A stretch of 64,000 nt of DNA. Source: Aquipuribacter hungaricus (GTDB taxonomy: Bacteria > Actinomycetota > Actinomycetes > Actinomycetales > JBBAYJ01). The position numbers were made by a program, and so were the translations under genes. The DNA is taken from assembly GCF_042663885.1 (NCBI RefSeq), contig NZ_JBHSXV010000001.1; one strand, written 5' to 3'. The notes under the pieces are model-generated. The model had not been told where the DNA came from and made no database searches. It worked only from the letters and a program-made list of their open reading frames with translations. Shown here piece after piece: positions 41,094-49,332 of this stretch; position 1 is the stretch's first letter, and each line of letters begins with the position of its first letter.

Positions 41094-42484
41094 GCGAGCT
41101 CCTCCTGCTCGGCACCGGGTCCGCCGACGGCTGGCCCAACCCGTTCTGCCGCTGCGCGTCCTGCCTGGGCGCCCGGGCCCGCGGCGAGGTCCGGGGGCAG
41201 AGCGCCGCCCTGCTGGACGGGGTGCTCCTGCTCGACTGCGGTCCCGAGGCGCCGCGGGCGGCGCTGCGCGCGGGGACGGACCTGGCCGGGGTGCAGGTGC
41301 TGCTGCTCACCCACTCCCACCCCGACCACACCAGCCCCGCCCCGGTGCTGTGGCGGTCGTGGGCCGGGCGCCGCGAGCCGCTGGTCGTCATGGGGCCGGC
41401 CGACGCGGTGGCCCCGTTCGCCGACTGGACCGGCCCGGACGACCCGGTCCGCCTCGTCGCGGTGGAGCCCGACGGCTCCGGCGCCCCCGACGAGGGCACG
41501 GAGGTCGCGGGGTACCGGTGCCGTGCGGTCCCGGGGGCCCACGAGACCCCGGTCGTGCTGTGGGACGTCACCTGCCCCGACGGGTCGCGGCTGCTGTACG
41601 CGACTGACACCGGGCCCCTGCCGGAGGCGGCGCTCGAGCGCGTGGCGGGCCGGGCCTACGACGTGGTGCTGCTCGAGGAGACCTTCGGCGACCTGCACGA
41701 CCACGGCACCGGCCACCTGGACCTGACGACCTTCCCGCGCGAGCTCGACCGGCTGCGGTCGGTCGGGGCGGTCACGGCGTCGACCCGCGTCGTCGCCACG
41801 CACCTGTCGCACCACAACCCGCCGACGCCGGAGCTGGCCGCGCGGCTGGCCGCGTGGGGGGCCGAGGTGCACCGGGACGGGGTTGCGCTGACCGTCGGCG
41901 CGGGTCCCGGGGGGCCCGCCGTGGACCCGCTGCCGCGCCGCACCCTGGTCCTGGGCGGCGCCCGCTCCGGCAAGAGCACCCACGCGGAACGGCTGCTCGC
42001 CGACCGCGGGGACGTCGTGTACCTCGCCACGGCGGGGACCCGGGGGCCCGCGGACGAGGAGTGGCAGCGCCGCGTGGCCCTGCACCGCGGCCGGCGGCCC
42101 GCCGGGTGGAGCACCGTCGAGAGCTCCGGCACCGACGAGACGGTCCGGCTGCTCACGACGCCGGGCCCGCCGCTGCTCCTGGACTGCCTGTCGCTGTGGT
42201 GCACCGCCGCGCTCGACCGGGCGGGTGCCTGGGAGCAGGAGCGCTGGGCGGGCGAGGCCGAGCACGCCTACCGGGCCGAGGTGGACCGCCTGCTCGCCGC
42301 CTGGCGCGACGCCCGCCGGCCGGTGGTCGCGGTGAGCAACGAGGTGGGCTCCGGGGTGGTGCCGGCCACCTGGTCCGGCCGGCTGTTCCGGGACGAGCTC
42401 GGCCGGCTCAACGCCGCGGTGGCCGCCGCCAGCGAGCGGGTCGACTGGGTCGTGGCGGGCACCGTCCAGCGACTGCGCGGCTAG
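41090..42484 (+). CDS. Metallo-beta-lactamase-fold hydrolase fused to CobU (adenosylcobinamide kinase/guanylyltransferase)
   Basis: 464-residue fusion. The N-terminal half (1-280) is an MBL-fold domain with the zinc motif H75-x-H77-x-D79-H80 and later HLSHHNPP; it starts LLLLGTGSADGWPNPFCRCASC, like phosphodiesterase-type MBL proteins. The C-terminal half (283-464) is CobU: P-loop GGARSGKSTHAERLL (288-302), LATAGT, LDCLSLW and the signature VSNEVGSGVVP. CobU phosphorylates adenosylcobinamide and transfers GMP in cobalamin synthesis or salvage. No other cobalamin gene is in the window. The MBL domain may act on the nucleotide loop or a precursor; that is inference. Confidence 0.9.
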   Translation: MSELLLLGTGSADGWPNPFCRCASCLGARARGEVRGQSAALLDGVLLLDCGPEAPRAALRAGTDLAGVQVLLLTHSHPDHTSPAPVLWRSWAGRREPLVVMGPADAVAPFADWTGPDDPVRLVAVEPDGSGAPDEGTEVAGYRCRAVPGAHETPVVLWDVTCPDGSRLLYATDTGPLPEAALERVAGRAYDVVLLEETFGDLHDHGTGHLDLTTFPRELDRLRSVGAVTASTRVVATHLSHHNPPTPELAARLAAWGAEVHRDGVALTVGAGPGGPAVDPLPRRTLVLGGARSGKSTHAERLLADRGDVVYLATAGTRGPADEEWQRRVALHRGRRPAGWSTVESSGTDETVRLLTTPGPPLLLDCLSLWCTAALDRAGAWEQERWAGEAEHAYRAEVDRLLAAWRDARRPVVAVSNEVGSGVVPATWSGRLFRDELGRLNAAVAAASERVDWVVAGTVQRLRG

Positions 42485-42576
42485 GACCGGTCGCGGAACA
42501 CCTGCCGGCGGAGCACGGTTGGCGACCGAGGACCGCCGCCCGGCGGCCCGAGCACCGACCGACAGAGGGAGAACCA

Positions 42577-43014
42577 ATGGCCACGCGCGACGCCACCGTC
42601 CACTGGAGCGGCACCATCGCCGAGGGCTCCGGCCAGCTGACGCTGGAGAGCTCCAACCTGGGGCCCTACCCCGTCTCCTGGCCCACCCGCTCGGGCGACC
42701 CGGACGGCCAGACCAGCCCCGAGGAGCTCATCGCGGGCGCCCACGCCTCGTGCCTGGCGATGAACCTGGCCGGCACGCTCGCCGGCGAGGGCCTCACGCC
42801 CGAGACCATCGACGTCAGCGCGGCCGTCACCCTCGGCCAGGACCCCGCCGGCGGGTTCCGGATCACCGGGATCGACATCACCATCCGGGCGACGGTACCC
42901 GGCGTGGACGCCGACCGGTTCGCCGAGATCGCCGCGACCGCCGAGCGCACCTGCCCGGTCACCAAGGCCCTCTCGGGCACGACCATCACCCTGGACGCCG
43001 CGCTCGACAGCTGA
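42577..43014 (+). CDS. OsmC-family peroxide reductase
   Basis: 145-residue OsmC/Ohr-type protein. The two redox cysteines are in AHASCLAMNLAG (C about 53) and AERTCPVTKAL (C about 124), both in family context; the start ATVHWSGTIAEGSGQLTLES and the PEELIAGAH helix are typical. It would reduce organic hydroperoxides with thiol or lipoyl reductants in the cytoplasm. GAGGGAGAA provides a ribosome site 5 bases before ATG 42577. It is followed by a strong hairpin. Confidence 0.95.
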   Translation: MATRDATVHWSGTIAEGSGQLTLESSNLGPYPVSWPTRSGDPDGQTSPEELIAGAHASCLAMNLAGTLAGEGLTPETIDVSAAVTLGQDPAGGFRITGIDITIRATVPGVDADRFAEIAATAERTCPVTKALSGTTITLDAALDS

Positions 43015-43032
43015 GCCGTCCGCACGACCGGC

Positions 43033-43058
43033 CGCCCCGCCCGACCGCGGGCGGGGCG
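43033..43058 (+). terminator. 11-bp hairpin after the osmC-family gene
   Basis: CGCCCCGCCCG (43033-43043) pairs with 43048-43058 around a 4-base loop, 18 bases past the OsmC stop. Confidence 0.7.
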
Positions 43059-43128
43059 CCGGGTCCGGCAGGCTGCCAGCGACGGCGGCCTCACCGACGG
43101 CGACGCTGCCAGCCCGTAGGTGCGCTGA

Positions 43129-43144
43129 CTGGACACCTGTCCAG
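43129..43144. promoter_or_regulatory. Palindrome CTGGACA-CC-TGTCCAG of unknown role
   Basis: The arms are a perfect 7-bp inverted repeat with a 2-base centre, in the 196-base gap between the convergent osmC-family and transglycosylase genes. A third TGGACA follows at 43148-43153. There is no start codon nearby, so a role as an operator is unclear; it may instead be part of the terminator region. Confidence 0.4.
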
Positions 43145-43179
43145 CCTGGACACACGTTCAGCCACGCCCACGCCCCGCC

Positions 43180-43195
43180 AGCCCCTGTCGGGGCT
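43180..43195 (-). terminator. Short hairpin after the transglycosylase gene
   Basis: AGCCCC and GGGGCT form a 6-bp stem with a TGTC loop, 15 bases past the minus-strand stop at 43211. Confidence 0.5.
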
Positions 43196-43210
43196 CAGCG
43201 GTCGTCCGGC

Positions 43211-44857
43211 TCAGCCCGTCGTAGCGACCGTGGGCTGCGGGGCGGACTGGTCGCCAGGTCCCCCGCCGGGCTCGACCGGCTCGACCGGGGTGCAGCTCGG
43301 CGCCGGCGTGGGGGTCGCCCCCTCGGACGGCACGGGTGCCGGGGACGGCGTCGCGCACGGCGGGAGGCAGGGCTCGAGGGCCTCGCCGCCGGGGGTGGCC
43401 GGCGGCTCCGTGGTCGGGCTGCCGCCCGGGGGCACGGTCGGGACGGGCTCGCAGGTCGGGTCGACGACCGGGACCGAGGGCCCGTCGCTCGGGACGGGGG
43501 TGGTGGACGGCGGGACCGTCGGCGACGGGGCCGGCTTGGTGGGCCGGACCGGCCGACCGGTGGGGACCGGCGGCGCGGTCGGGGTCGTCGTCGGGGTGGT
43601 CGGCGAGGTCGTCGGCGTCCCGGGCCCAGGAGTCGGCCGCGGCGTCACGGTCGGGCCCGTCGAGGGGCTCGGCGACGGGGAGGCGGTCGGCCCCGGGCGC
43701 ACCGGGGTGCCCGCCGGCGTGGTCGGGCCGGTCACGGTCCCGCCGGTGGGGCGGCCCGGGGTCAGCGGACCGGCGCCGACGACGGTGCCCGGCGGCAGGC
43801 TCCAGCCCGGGGGCGGGGCCTCGCCGGAGAACGGCGACCAGTCCGAGCCGTCCCCGAAGCCGGGGCGCCCGTCGTTGCCGGAGGTGCCGAGACCAGCGGG
43901 GCGGCCGGTGCCGACCCCGGTCCCGACGCCGGAGCGGTAGCCCTCGGCGGTGCTCAGCACGAGCTGCACGTAGGAGGAGGAGTTGTTGTAGCGGCGCACG
44001 GCCACGGCGGCCTCGTCCGGGTCGGACAGCCCGGAGCGGCCCTCGCACAGGTACCGGGCGGCGGCGAGCGCCGCGTCGTCGATGTCCTGCGGGTTCGCGG
44101 TGCCGTCACGGTCGCCGTCGCTGCCCCAGCGGGCCCACGTGCCGGGCAGGAACTGCATCGGCCCGACCGCGCGGTCGTAGGCGGCGTCGCCGTCGAGCGT
44201 CCCGCCGTCGGTGTCGCGGATGACCTGGGTGCCGGCCAGCGAGCCGTCCAGGCGGGGGCCGAGGATGCGCGGCACGGACACGCCCTGGTCGCTCACGGTG
44301 GCCCCGCCGAAGCGGCCGTGGTTGGCCTCGACCCGTCCGATGCCGGCCAGGAGCGCCCAGTCGATGCCGCAGCCGGGCGCCTCGCGCCCCAGCACCTCGG
44401 CGGCGGCACGGTAGGCCCGCAGGGTGGGGGCGGGGATGCCGGCCGCACCGATGCCGCCGGGGATGACGGAGGCGAAGGACTCCTCGCCGAGCACGGGGAC
44501 CTCGACCGGGCCGCCGGACAGGCCGAGGCCCAGGGAGCCCGGCGCCTCGCCGACCGTGCGCCGCGTGCTGCCCGGTGACCCGGCCCCGCGCGACGCGTCG
44601 CCTCGCACCCCGTCCCGGTCCCCGGGGCCAGCCTCGTCGTCGTCGTCGGCCATCCGCAGCATGTCGATGGTGCCGAGCCCGTCCTCCCCCAGGGCGAAGA
44701 CGGTGTCCGGGGAGGTGCGCGCGCGCGGTCCGAGGGGCTCCGCCGCCGCCGCCGTGAGGGCGATGGAGGAGACGCCGAGCAGGGCGACGAGCGTGCGGCC
44801 CGCCCTCGAGCGGGCGACGTCGGCCCGACGTCCCCGGCTCCTGGTGCGTGCCGCCAT
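43211..44857 (-). CDS. Secreted lytic murein transglycosylase (SLT/MltB-type) with Pro/Thr-rich tail
   Basis: 548-residue cell-wall hydrolase. An N-terminal Arg-rich signal (AARTRSRGRRADVARSRAG) and hydrophobic helix (about 22-40) are followed by a low-complexity segment and the transglycosylase domain at about 130-310: YRAAAEVLGREAPGCGIDWALLAGIGRVEANHG carries the catalytic glutamate (in GRVEANHG), then AVGPMQFLPGTWARWGSDGD and a YNNSSSYV motif. The last 200 residues are Pro/Thr/Val repeats (PTTTPTAPPVPTG-like), probably an extended wall-spanning tail. It would cleave glycan strands leaving 1,6-anhydro ends. The start is ATG 44857. Confidence 0.92.
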   Translation of the reverse strand: MAARTRSRGRRADVARSRAGRTLVALLGVSSIALTAAAAEPLGPRARTSPDTVFALGEDGLGTIDMLRMADDDDEAGPGDRDGVRGDASRGAGSPGSTRRTVGEAPGSLGLGLSGGPVEVPVLGEESFASVIPGGIGAAGIPAPTLRAYRAAAEVLGREAPGCGIDWALLAGIGRVEANHGRFGGATVSDQGVSVPRILGPRLDGSLAGTQVIRDTDGGTLDGDAAYDRAVGPMQFLPGTWARWGSDGDRDGTANPQDIDDAALAAARYLCEGRSGLSDPDEAAVAVRRYNNSSSYVQLVLSTAEGYRSGVGTGVGTGRPAGLGTSGNDGRPGFGDGSDWSPFSGEAPPPGWSLPPGTVVGAGPLTPGRPTGGTVTGPTTPAGTPVRPGPTASPSPSPSTGPTVTPRPTPGPGTPTTSPTTPTTTPTAPPVPTGRPVRPTKPAPSPTVPPSTTPVPSDGPSVPVVDPTCEPVPTVPPGGSPTTEPPATPGGEALEPCLPPCATPSPAPVPSEGATPTPAPSCTPVEPVEPGGGPGDQSAPQPTVATTG

Positions 44858-44985
44858 CCTGGTGTCCCCCCCGGTGCCCGCTGGTGCTCCCGAGGATAGG
44901 CCCACGGCGCCGCCGTGGGCAGCCGGTACGGGACGATGTGCCCGCCCGGCCGCACCGGTCCGGGCGCGCGTCGGAAGGGGTCCCG

Positions 44986-45627
44986 GTGGTCGTCGAGGTG
45001 GCCGAGCTCCTCGGCGTGACCGTCTTCGCGCTGTCGGGCGGGCTGCTGGCCGCCCGCCGCGGCATGGACCTGTTCGGCGCCGTCGTCCTCGCGCTCGTGG
45101 CGGGCCTCGGCGGCGGCACCATCCGCGACGTCCTGCTCGGGGCGGTGCCGCCGGCGAACCTCAGCGACGCGTGGGCGGTGGGCTGTGCGGTCGGGGCCGG
45201 GGTCGTCGCCTTCTACCAGGACCTCGGGCTGGCGCGGTTCCGGCGGGCGGTGCTCGTCCTCGACGCGGGCGGCCTGGGCCTGTTCACCGTCAACGGCGCC
45301 GTCACCGCCCTCTCCCTCGGGGCACCGCCCATGGCGGCGGTGTTCCTCGGCCTGCTCACCGGCATCGGCGGCGGGGTGCTCCGCGACGTGCTGAGCGGCC
45401 AGGTGCCGGTCGTGCTCCAGGACGACATCTACGCCCTGCCGTGCCTGGCGGGCAGCGTGCTCGTCGTGCTGCTGTGGCAGGCCGACGCCTTCACCCCGGT
45501 GGCCGGCGTCCTGGTCGCGGTGCTCGTGTTCGCCCTCCGGCTGCTCGGGCGGATGCGGCGCTGGCACCTGCGTCGCACCCCGTCCCAGCCGCCGGCCTGG
45601 CCGGAGCGGCCGCCCAGGCCCGCCTGA
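44986..45627 (+). CDS. TRIC cation channel / UPF0126 (YadS-type) membrane protein
   Basis: 213 residues with seven predicted helices arranged as two repeats, each with the glycine motif (ALVAGLGGGTIRDVLLG at about 40-56 and LLTGIGGGVLRDVLSG at about 123-138). These GGG-x-x-R-D motifs form the kinked helices of TRIC channels. In prokaryotes the transported ion is probably K+ or glycine has been suggested; not proven. GTG 44986 was chosen, with GAAGGGG 6 bases upstream. It is divergent from the transglycosylase. Confidence 0.9.
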   Translation: MVVEVAELLGVTVFALSGGLLAARRGMDLFGAVVLALVAGLGGGTIRDVLLGAVPPANLSDAWAVGCAVGAGVVAFYQDLGLARFRRAVLVLDAGGLGLFTVNGAVTALSLGAPPMAAVFLGLLTGIGGGVLRDVLSGQVPVVLQDDIYALPCLAGSVLVVLLWQADAFTPVAGVLVAVLVFALRLLGRMRRWHLRRTPSQPPAWPERPPRPA

Positions 45628-45723
45628 GCCGGTGACGACAGGCCGTCGGGGGTACTCATGACACGGCACCCCGGTGCCGATAACGTCCAGCAGGCCCGAC
45701 AGAGGGACGGAGGGGAGGCAGGC

Positions 45724-47919
45724 GTGGTGTTCCAGCCGCCGTCCGCGCGCCCCGTGCGCGCCGGTCACGGGCTGCGGCGACGGCTGTCGCGCGCGGACCC
45801 GCTGGCGGAGTCGCTGTCACTGCTCGCCGCCACCCTGGAGTCCACGGGCGACGGCATCCTCGTCGTCGACCTGGCCGGCCGCGTCGTCGGGCGGAACTCG
45901 ACGTTCGAGCGGATGTGGCACATCCCCGCCGGCACCGAGGACCTCGACCGGGTCCTGCTGGCCCACGCCGTCGGCCAGGTCGCGGACCCGCAGGGCTACC
46001 GCGCCCGGGTCGCCGAGCTCTATGCCGACCCGGAGGCGGTCGCCACCGACGAGGTCGAGATGGCCGACGGCCGGGTGTTCTCCCGCTACACGCAGCCCCA
46101 GCGGATCGAGGGCCGGGTCGTGGGCCGGGTCTGGAGCTTCCGGGACCGGACCGCCGAGCGCCGGCTCGAGCAGGGCCTGCGCCGGATGGCCTACACCGAC
46201 GAGCTGACCGGCCTGCCCAACCGCGCCCTGTTCATGACGCGCGGCCGGGCCATGGCCGAGGCCGCCGAGGCGACCGGGCAGCCGATGGGCGTCGCGGTGC
46301 TCGACCTCGACCACCTCAAGGCCGTCAACGACCAGCTCGGCCACCGCTCCGGCGACGAGGCGCTCACCGTCGCCGCGACCCGGCTGCGGGCGGCCGCCCG
46401 GGCCGAGGACGTCGTGGCGCGCCTGGGCGGGGACGAGTTCGGCGTGCTCCTGCCCGACGCCGGGCCGGCCACGGTCGAGGCCGTGCTGCAGCGGATGGCC
46501 GACGCCATGTCCGGGGCGCTCGTCCTGTGCGGGCGCTCCGTCACCACCACCGTCAGCGGCGGCAGCTCCGTGGGCACGGGCACCGTGTCCCTGGAGACCC
46601 TGCTCCACGAGGCCGACCTCGCCATGTACCGGGCCAAGGCCGACGGCCGCGGCCGGGTGCAGGCCTTCGACGAGCGCACCTCCCGGTCCGACCCGCGCAC
46701 GGCGGCCGCCGAGGTCCACGAGGTCCTCGCCGACCCCGACGGGATGCTCGTCGTCACCCAGCCCATCTGCCAGCTGTCCTCGGGCGTGCTCGTCGGCCAC
46801 GAGGCGCTGTCCCGCTTCCCCGGGCGCGGCCACCGAGAGGTCGGCGAGTGGTTCGCCCTGGCGCGCGCCGGCGGCAGCGCCCCGGCGCTCGAGGCCCGGG
46901 CGATCACGCGGGCGCGTGCCGAGCACGACCCCGCCACCGGCACCTACCTCACCCTCAACGTCAGCCCGTCCGTCCTGGGCAGCCCGACCGTGCAGGAGGC
47001 CCTGGCCGGCGACCTGTCCGGGCTCGTCGTGGAGGTCACCGAGGACTCGCGGCTCGACCTCACGGAGCTGTCGCGGCTGCTGGAGCGGCTGCGCGCCCGC
47101 GGGGCCCGGGTCGCCATGGACGACACCGGCGCCGGCTACGACGGCCTGCGTCGGCTGGTGCGGCTGCGACCGGAGATCGTCAAGCTCGACCGGGAGCTCG
47201 TGCACGCCGTGCACGAGCACCCCGAGAAGCGCGCGATGGTCGAGGCGCTCGTCTCGTTCTGCCGCCAGACCGGCTCGGTGCTCTGCGCCGAGGGGATCGA
47301 GAGCGTCGAGGAGCTCCGCGCGCTCGTGGAGCTCGGCGTCCACCTGGGGCAGGGCTGGTTCGTCGGCAGGCCCGCGGTCGGCTCGCCCCCGGTGAGCAGG
47401 GCCGCCGCCGAGGCCTGCGGCGGGATCGGGGACGTCACCCCCGGCGACATGGACCGGCTCCGGGCCCACCTGGACCGCGCCTCGACCGTCTTCGACGTCG
47501 CCCAGGCCGCGCAGCGGGCGCTGGCGGCGCTGCAGGCGGACGACCTCACGCTGTCCCTGCTGGACGGCGACGCGCTCGTGCAGGTCGACCGGCCCGCGTG
47601 GACGACGAACCAGCACCGCTGGGTGCTCGCCGACTACCCGGCGACGGCGGCCTGCCTGACGGGCGGGCACGTCCTCGCGGTGCGCGCCGACGACCCCGAC
47701 GGCGACCCCGCCGAGCTGCGCCAGCTGCGCGAGGTCGGCTTCCGGTCGGTGCTCGCGGTGCCGCTGCTCAGCGACGGCCGCCCCCACGGGCTCCTCGAGG
47801 TGTACAGCCGCGCGACCCGGTCGTGGTCGGACCGCGAGGTGCGGGCCTGCCGCTACCTGGCCGACGAGGTGTCCGACGCGCTCGAGCGGATCGAGCGCGC
47901 CGCCGTCCTGCCCGTCTGA
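45724..47919 (+). CDS. PAS-GGDEF-EAL-GAF cyclic di-GMP enzyme
   Basis: 731-residue cytoplasmic signalling protein, a candidate for both making and breaking cyclic di-GMP. Order: PAS domain (about 28-140), GGDEF domain (about 150-310) with intact RLGGDEF (235-239) and a product-inhibition site RxxD five residues before it, EAL domain (about 335-560) with catalytic-site segments EALSR, LNVSP, VEVTEDS, MDDTGAGY, IVKLDRELV, CAEGIES and GQGWFVG, then a GAF domain (about 575-725). Both active sites look complete. Start: GTG 45724 has GGACGGAGGGGAGG upstream; ATG 45658, 22 codons earlier, is in frame but has no ribosome site. Confidence 0.93.
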   Translation: MVFQPPSARPVRAGHGLRRRLSRADPLAESLSLLAATLESTGDGILVVDLAGRVVGRNSTFERMWHIPAGTEDLDRVLLAHAVGQVADPQGYRARVAELYADPEAVATDEVEMADGRVFSRYTQPQRIEGRVVGRVWSFRDRTAERRLEQGLRRMAYTDELTGLPNRALFMTRGRAMAEAAEATGQPMGVAVLDLDHLKAVNDQLGHRSGDEALTVAATRLRAAARAEDVVARLGGDEFGVLLPDAGPATVEAVLQRMADAMSGALVLCGRSVTTTVSGGSSVGTGTVSLETLLHEADLAMYRAKADGRGRVQAFDERTSRSDPRTAAAEVHEVLADPDGMLVVTQPICQLSSGVLVGHEALSRFPGRGHREVGEWFALARAGGSAPALEARAITRARAEHDPATGTYLTLNVSPSVLGSPTVQEALAGDLSGLVVEVTEDSRLDLTELSRLLERLRARGARVAMDDTGAGYDGLRRLVRLRPEIVKLDRELVHAVHEHPEKRAMVEALVSFCRQTGSVLCAEGIESVEELRALVELGVHLGQGWFVGRPAVGSPPVSRAAAEACGGIGDVTPGDMDRLRAHLDRASTVFDVAQAAQRALAALQADDLTLSLLDGDALVQVDRPAWTTNQHRWVLADYPATAACLTGGHVLAVRADDPDGDPAELRQLREVGFRSVLAVPLLSDGRPHGLLEVYSRATRSWSDREVRACRYLADEVSDALERIERAAVLPV

Positions 47920-47966
47920 CCGCGCGCCCCTGGCCCTGCCGCGGCCGGGTCGTGCAGGGTGTCCGC

Positions 47967-48572
47967 GTGGCAGGCACACGAGGCTTCACCGGCCGGGGCC
48001 GCAGCGCGGACCCGCGGCTGCCCCCCGGTCAGCACGACACCGGCAGCGGCTGGCCCGTGCTCACCGCGGAGGTGACGCCGTCGGTCGACCTCTCGCGGTG
48101 GACGATGACCGTCGACGGCCTGGTCGGGCGGCTGGCCAGCTGGACCTGGGACGAGCTCCGGGCGCTGCCCACGACCACGTGGTCCGGCGACATCCACTGC
48201 GTGACGACGTGGTCCAAGCTCGGGACCTCGTTCCGCGGGGTCAGCGTCGACGTCCTGCTCGAGGCGGCGGGACCCGGCCCGGGCGCGGCGTTCGTGCTGG
48301 CGACGTCGACGACCGGCTACACGACCAACCTCCCGCTCGCGGACCTGACGGGGGGCAGGGCGTGGGTGGTGTGGGAGCACGAGGGGCGCCCGCTGCCGGT
48401 CGAGCACGGCGGCCCGGTGCGCCTGCTCGTCCCGCACCTGTACTTCTGGAAGAGCGCGAAGTGGGTCACGCGCCTGACCGTGCTCGACCGCGACGAGCCC
48501 GGCTTCTGGGAGCGCAACGGCTACCACGACCGCGGCGACCCGTGGCTCGAGCAGCGCTACCAGGGCGACTGA
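47967..48572 (+). CDS. Sulfite oxidase-like molybdopterin-dependent oxidoreductase
   Basis: 201-residue stand-alone Oxidored_molyb domain. The molybdenum-coordinating cysteine is in DIHCVTTWSK (about 78); other family segments are TVDGLVGRLASWTWDELRALP and LYFWKSAKWVTRLTVLD, then RDEPGFWERNGYH at the end. There is no signal peptide, so it is probably cytoplasmic. It lies one base before a ferredoxin-reductase-like gene, and the pair likely forms a two-component reductase. GTG 47967 was chosen; an in-frame GTG five codons upstream is possible. Confidence 0.9.
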   Translation: MAGTRGFTGRGRSADPRLPPGQHDTGSGWPVLTAEVTPSVDLSRWTMTVDGLVGRLASWTWDELRALPTTTWSGDIHCVTTWSKLGTSFRGVSVDVLLEAAGPGPGAAFVLATSTTGYTTNLPLADLTGGRAWVVWEHEGRPLPVEHGGPVRLLVPHLYFWKSAKWVTRLTVLDRDEPGFWERNGYHDRGDPWLEQRYQGD

Positions 48573-48573
48573 C

Positions 48574-49323
48574 GTGACGGGGACGTCCGCGTCCGCGGGA
48601 CCGGCCGGGCCGGCCGGGTCCGGGAGCCTCACGGCGCCGACCAGCTGGGCGACCGGCGTGGTGCGGGAGGTCCGTCACCACGCCGGCGGGGCGGTGGTGC
48701 TGCGGCTCGCCGTCGACGGGATGGGCCCCCGGCTGCCGGGGCAGCACGTCGTCGTCCGGCTGCGCGCGGACGACGGGTACACCGCGTCCCGCTCGTACTC
48801 GGTGGCCTCGGACCCGGCGGACCCCCTGGTCGAGCTGTACGTCGAGCGGCTCGTCGACGGCGAGGTGTCGGGCTACCTGGGCGACGTCGTCGAGGTGGGC
48901 GACGAGCTCGAGGTCCGCGGCCCGGTCGGGGGCTGGTTCGTCTGGGACGGGGTGCGCCCCGCGCTCGCGGTGGGCGGCGGGAGCGGGGTCGTGCCGCTGG
49001 TGTCGATGCTCCGCCACGCCGGCAGCACCGGGCACCCGGACCGGGTCTGCCTGGTGGCCGCCGCCCGCACGCTCGAGCGGCTGCCCTACGCCGACGAGCT
49101 CGTGGGCGGCTGCCAGGTGGTGGCCCTGTCGCAGGAGCGCTCGCCCGCCGGTCGCGAGCCCGGCCGCCTTGTCGCGGCCGACCTGGAGCCGCTGCTGCGG
49201 ACCGGGCAGCAGGTGTTCGTGTGCGGCTCGTCGGCCTTCGCCGAGCACGCGAGCCGCCTGGTCGTCGACCTCGGCGTGCCTGCCGCCGACGTGCGCGTGG
49301 AACGGTTCGGGCCGAGCGGCTGA
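48574..49323 (+). CDS. FAD/NAD(P)-binding ferredoxin reductase-type oxidoreductase
   Basis: 249-residue flavoprotein reductase without its own iron-sulfur domain. The FAD-binding motif is ASRSYSVAS (about 68-76), the phosphate-binding GEVSGYLGD lies near 92, and the nucleotide site VGGGSGVVPLVSML is near 130. The C-terminal VFVCGSSAFAEH is typical. It starts one base after the molybdopterin protein, whose electron donor it probably is. The N-terminal 20 residues (Ser/Ala/Gly/Pro) are low complexity. Confidence 0.9.
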   Translation: MTGTSASAGPAGPAGSGSLTAPTSWATGVVREVRHHAGGAVVLRLAVDGMGPRLPGQHVVVRLRADDGYTASRSYSVASDPADPLVELYVERLVDGEVSGYLGDVVEVGDELEVRGPVGGWFVWDGVRPALAVGGGSGVVPLVSMLRHAGSTGHPDRVCLVAAARTLERLPYADELVGGCQVVALSQERSPAGREPGRLVAADLEPLLRTGQQVFVCGSSAFAEHASRLVVDLGVPAADVRVERFGPSG

Positions 49324-49332
49324 CCGCCCGGC

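Noticed and set aside
45817..47979. A 720-codon minus-strand frame opposite the GGDEF-EAL gene
   Set aside because: Antisense shadow with no domain; the plus-strand gene has four recognisable domains.
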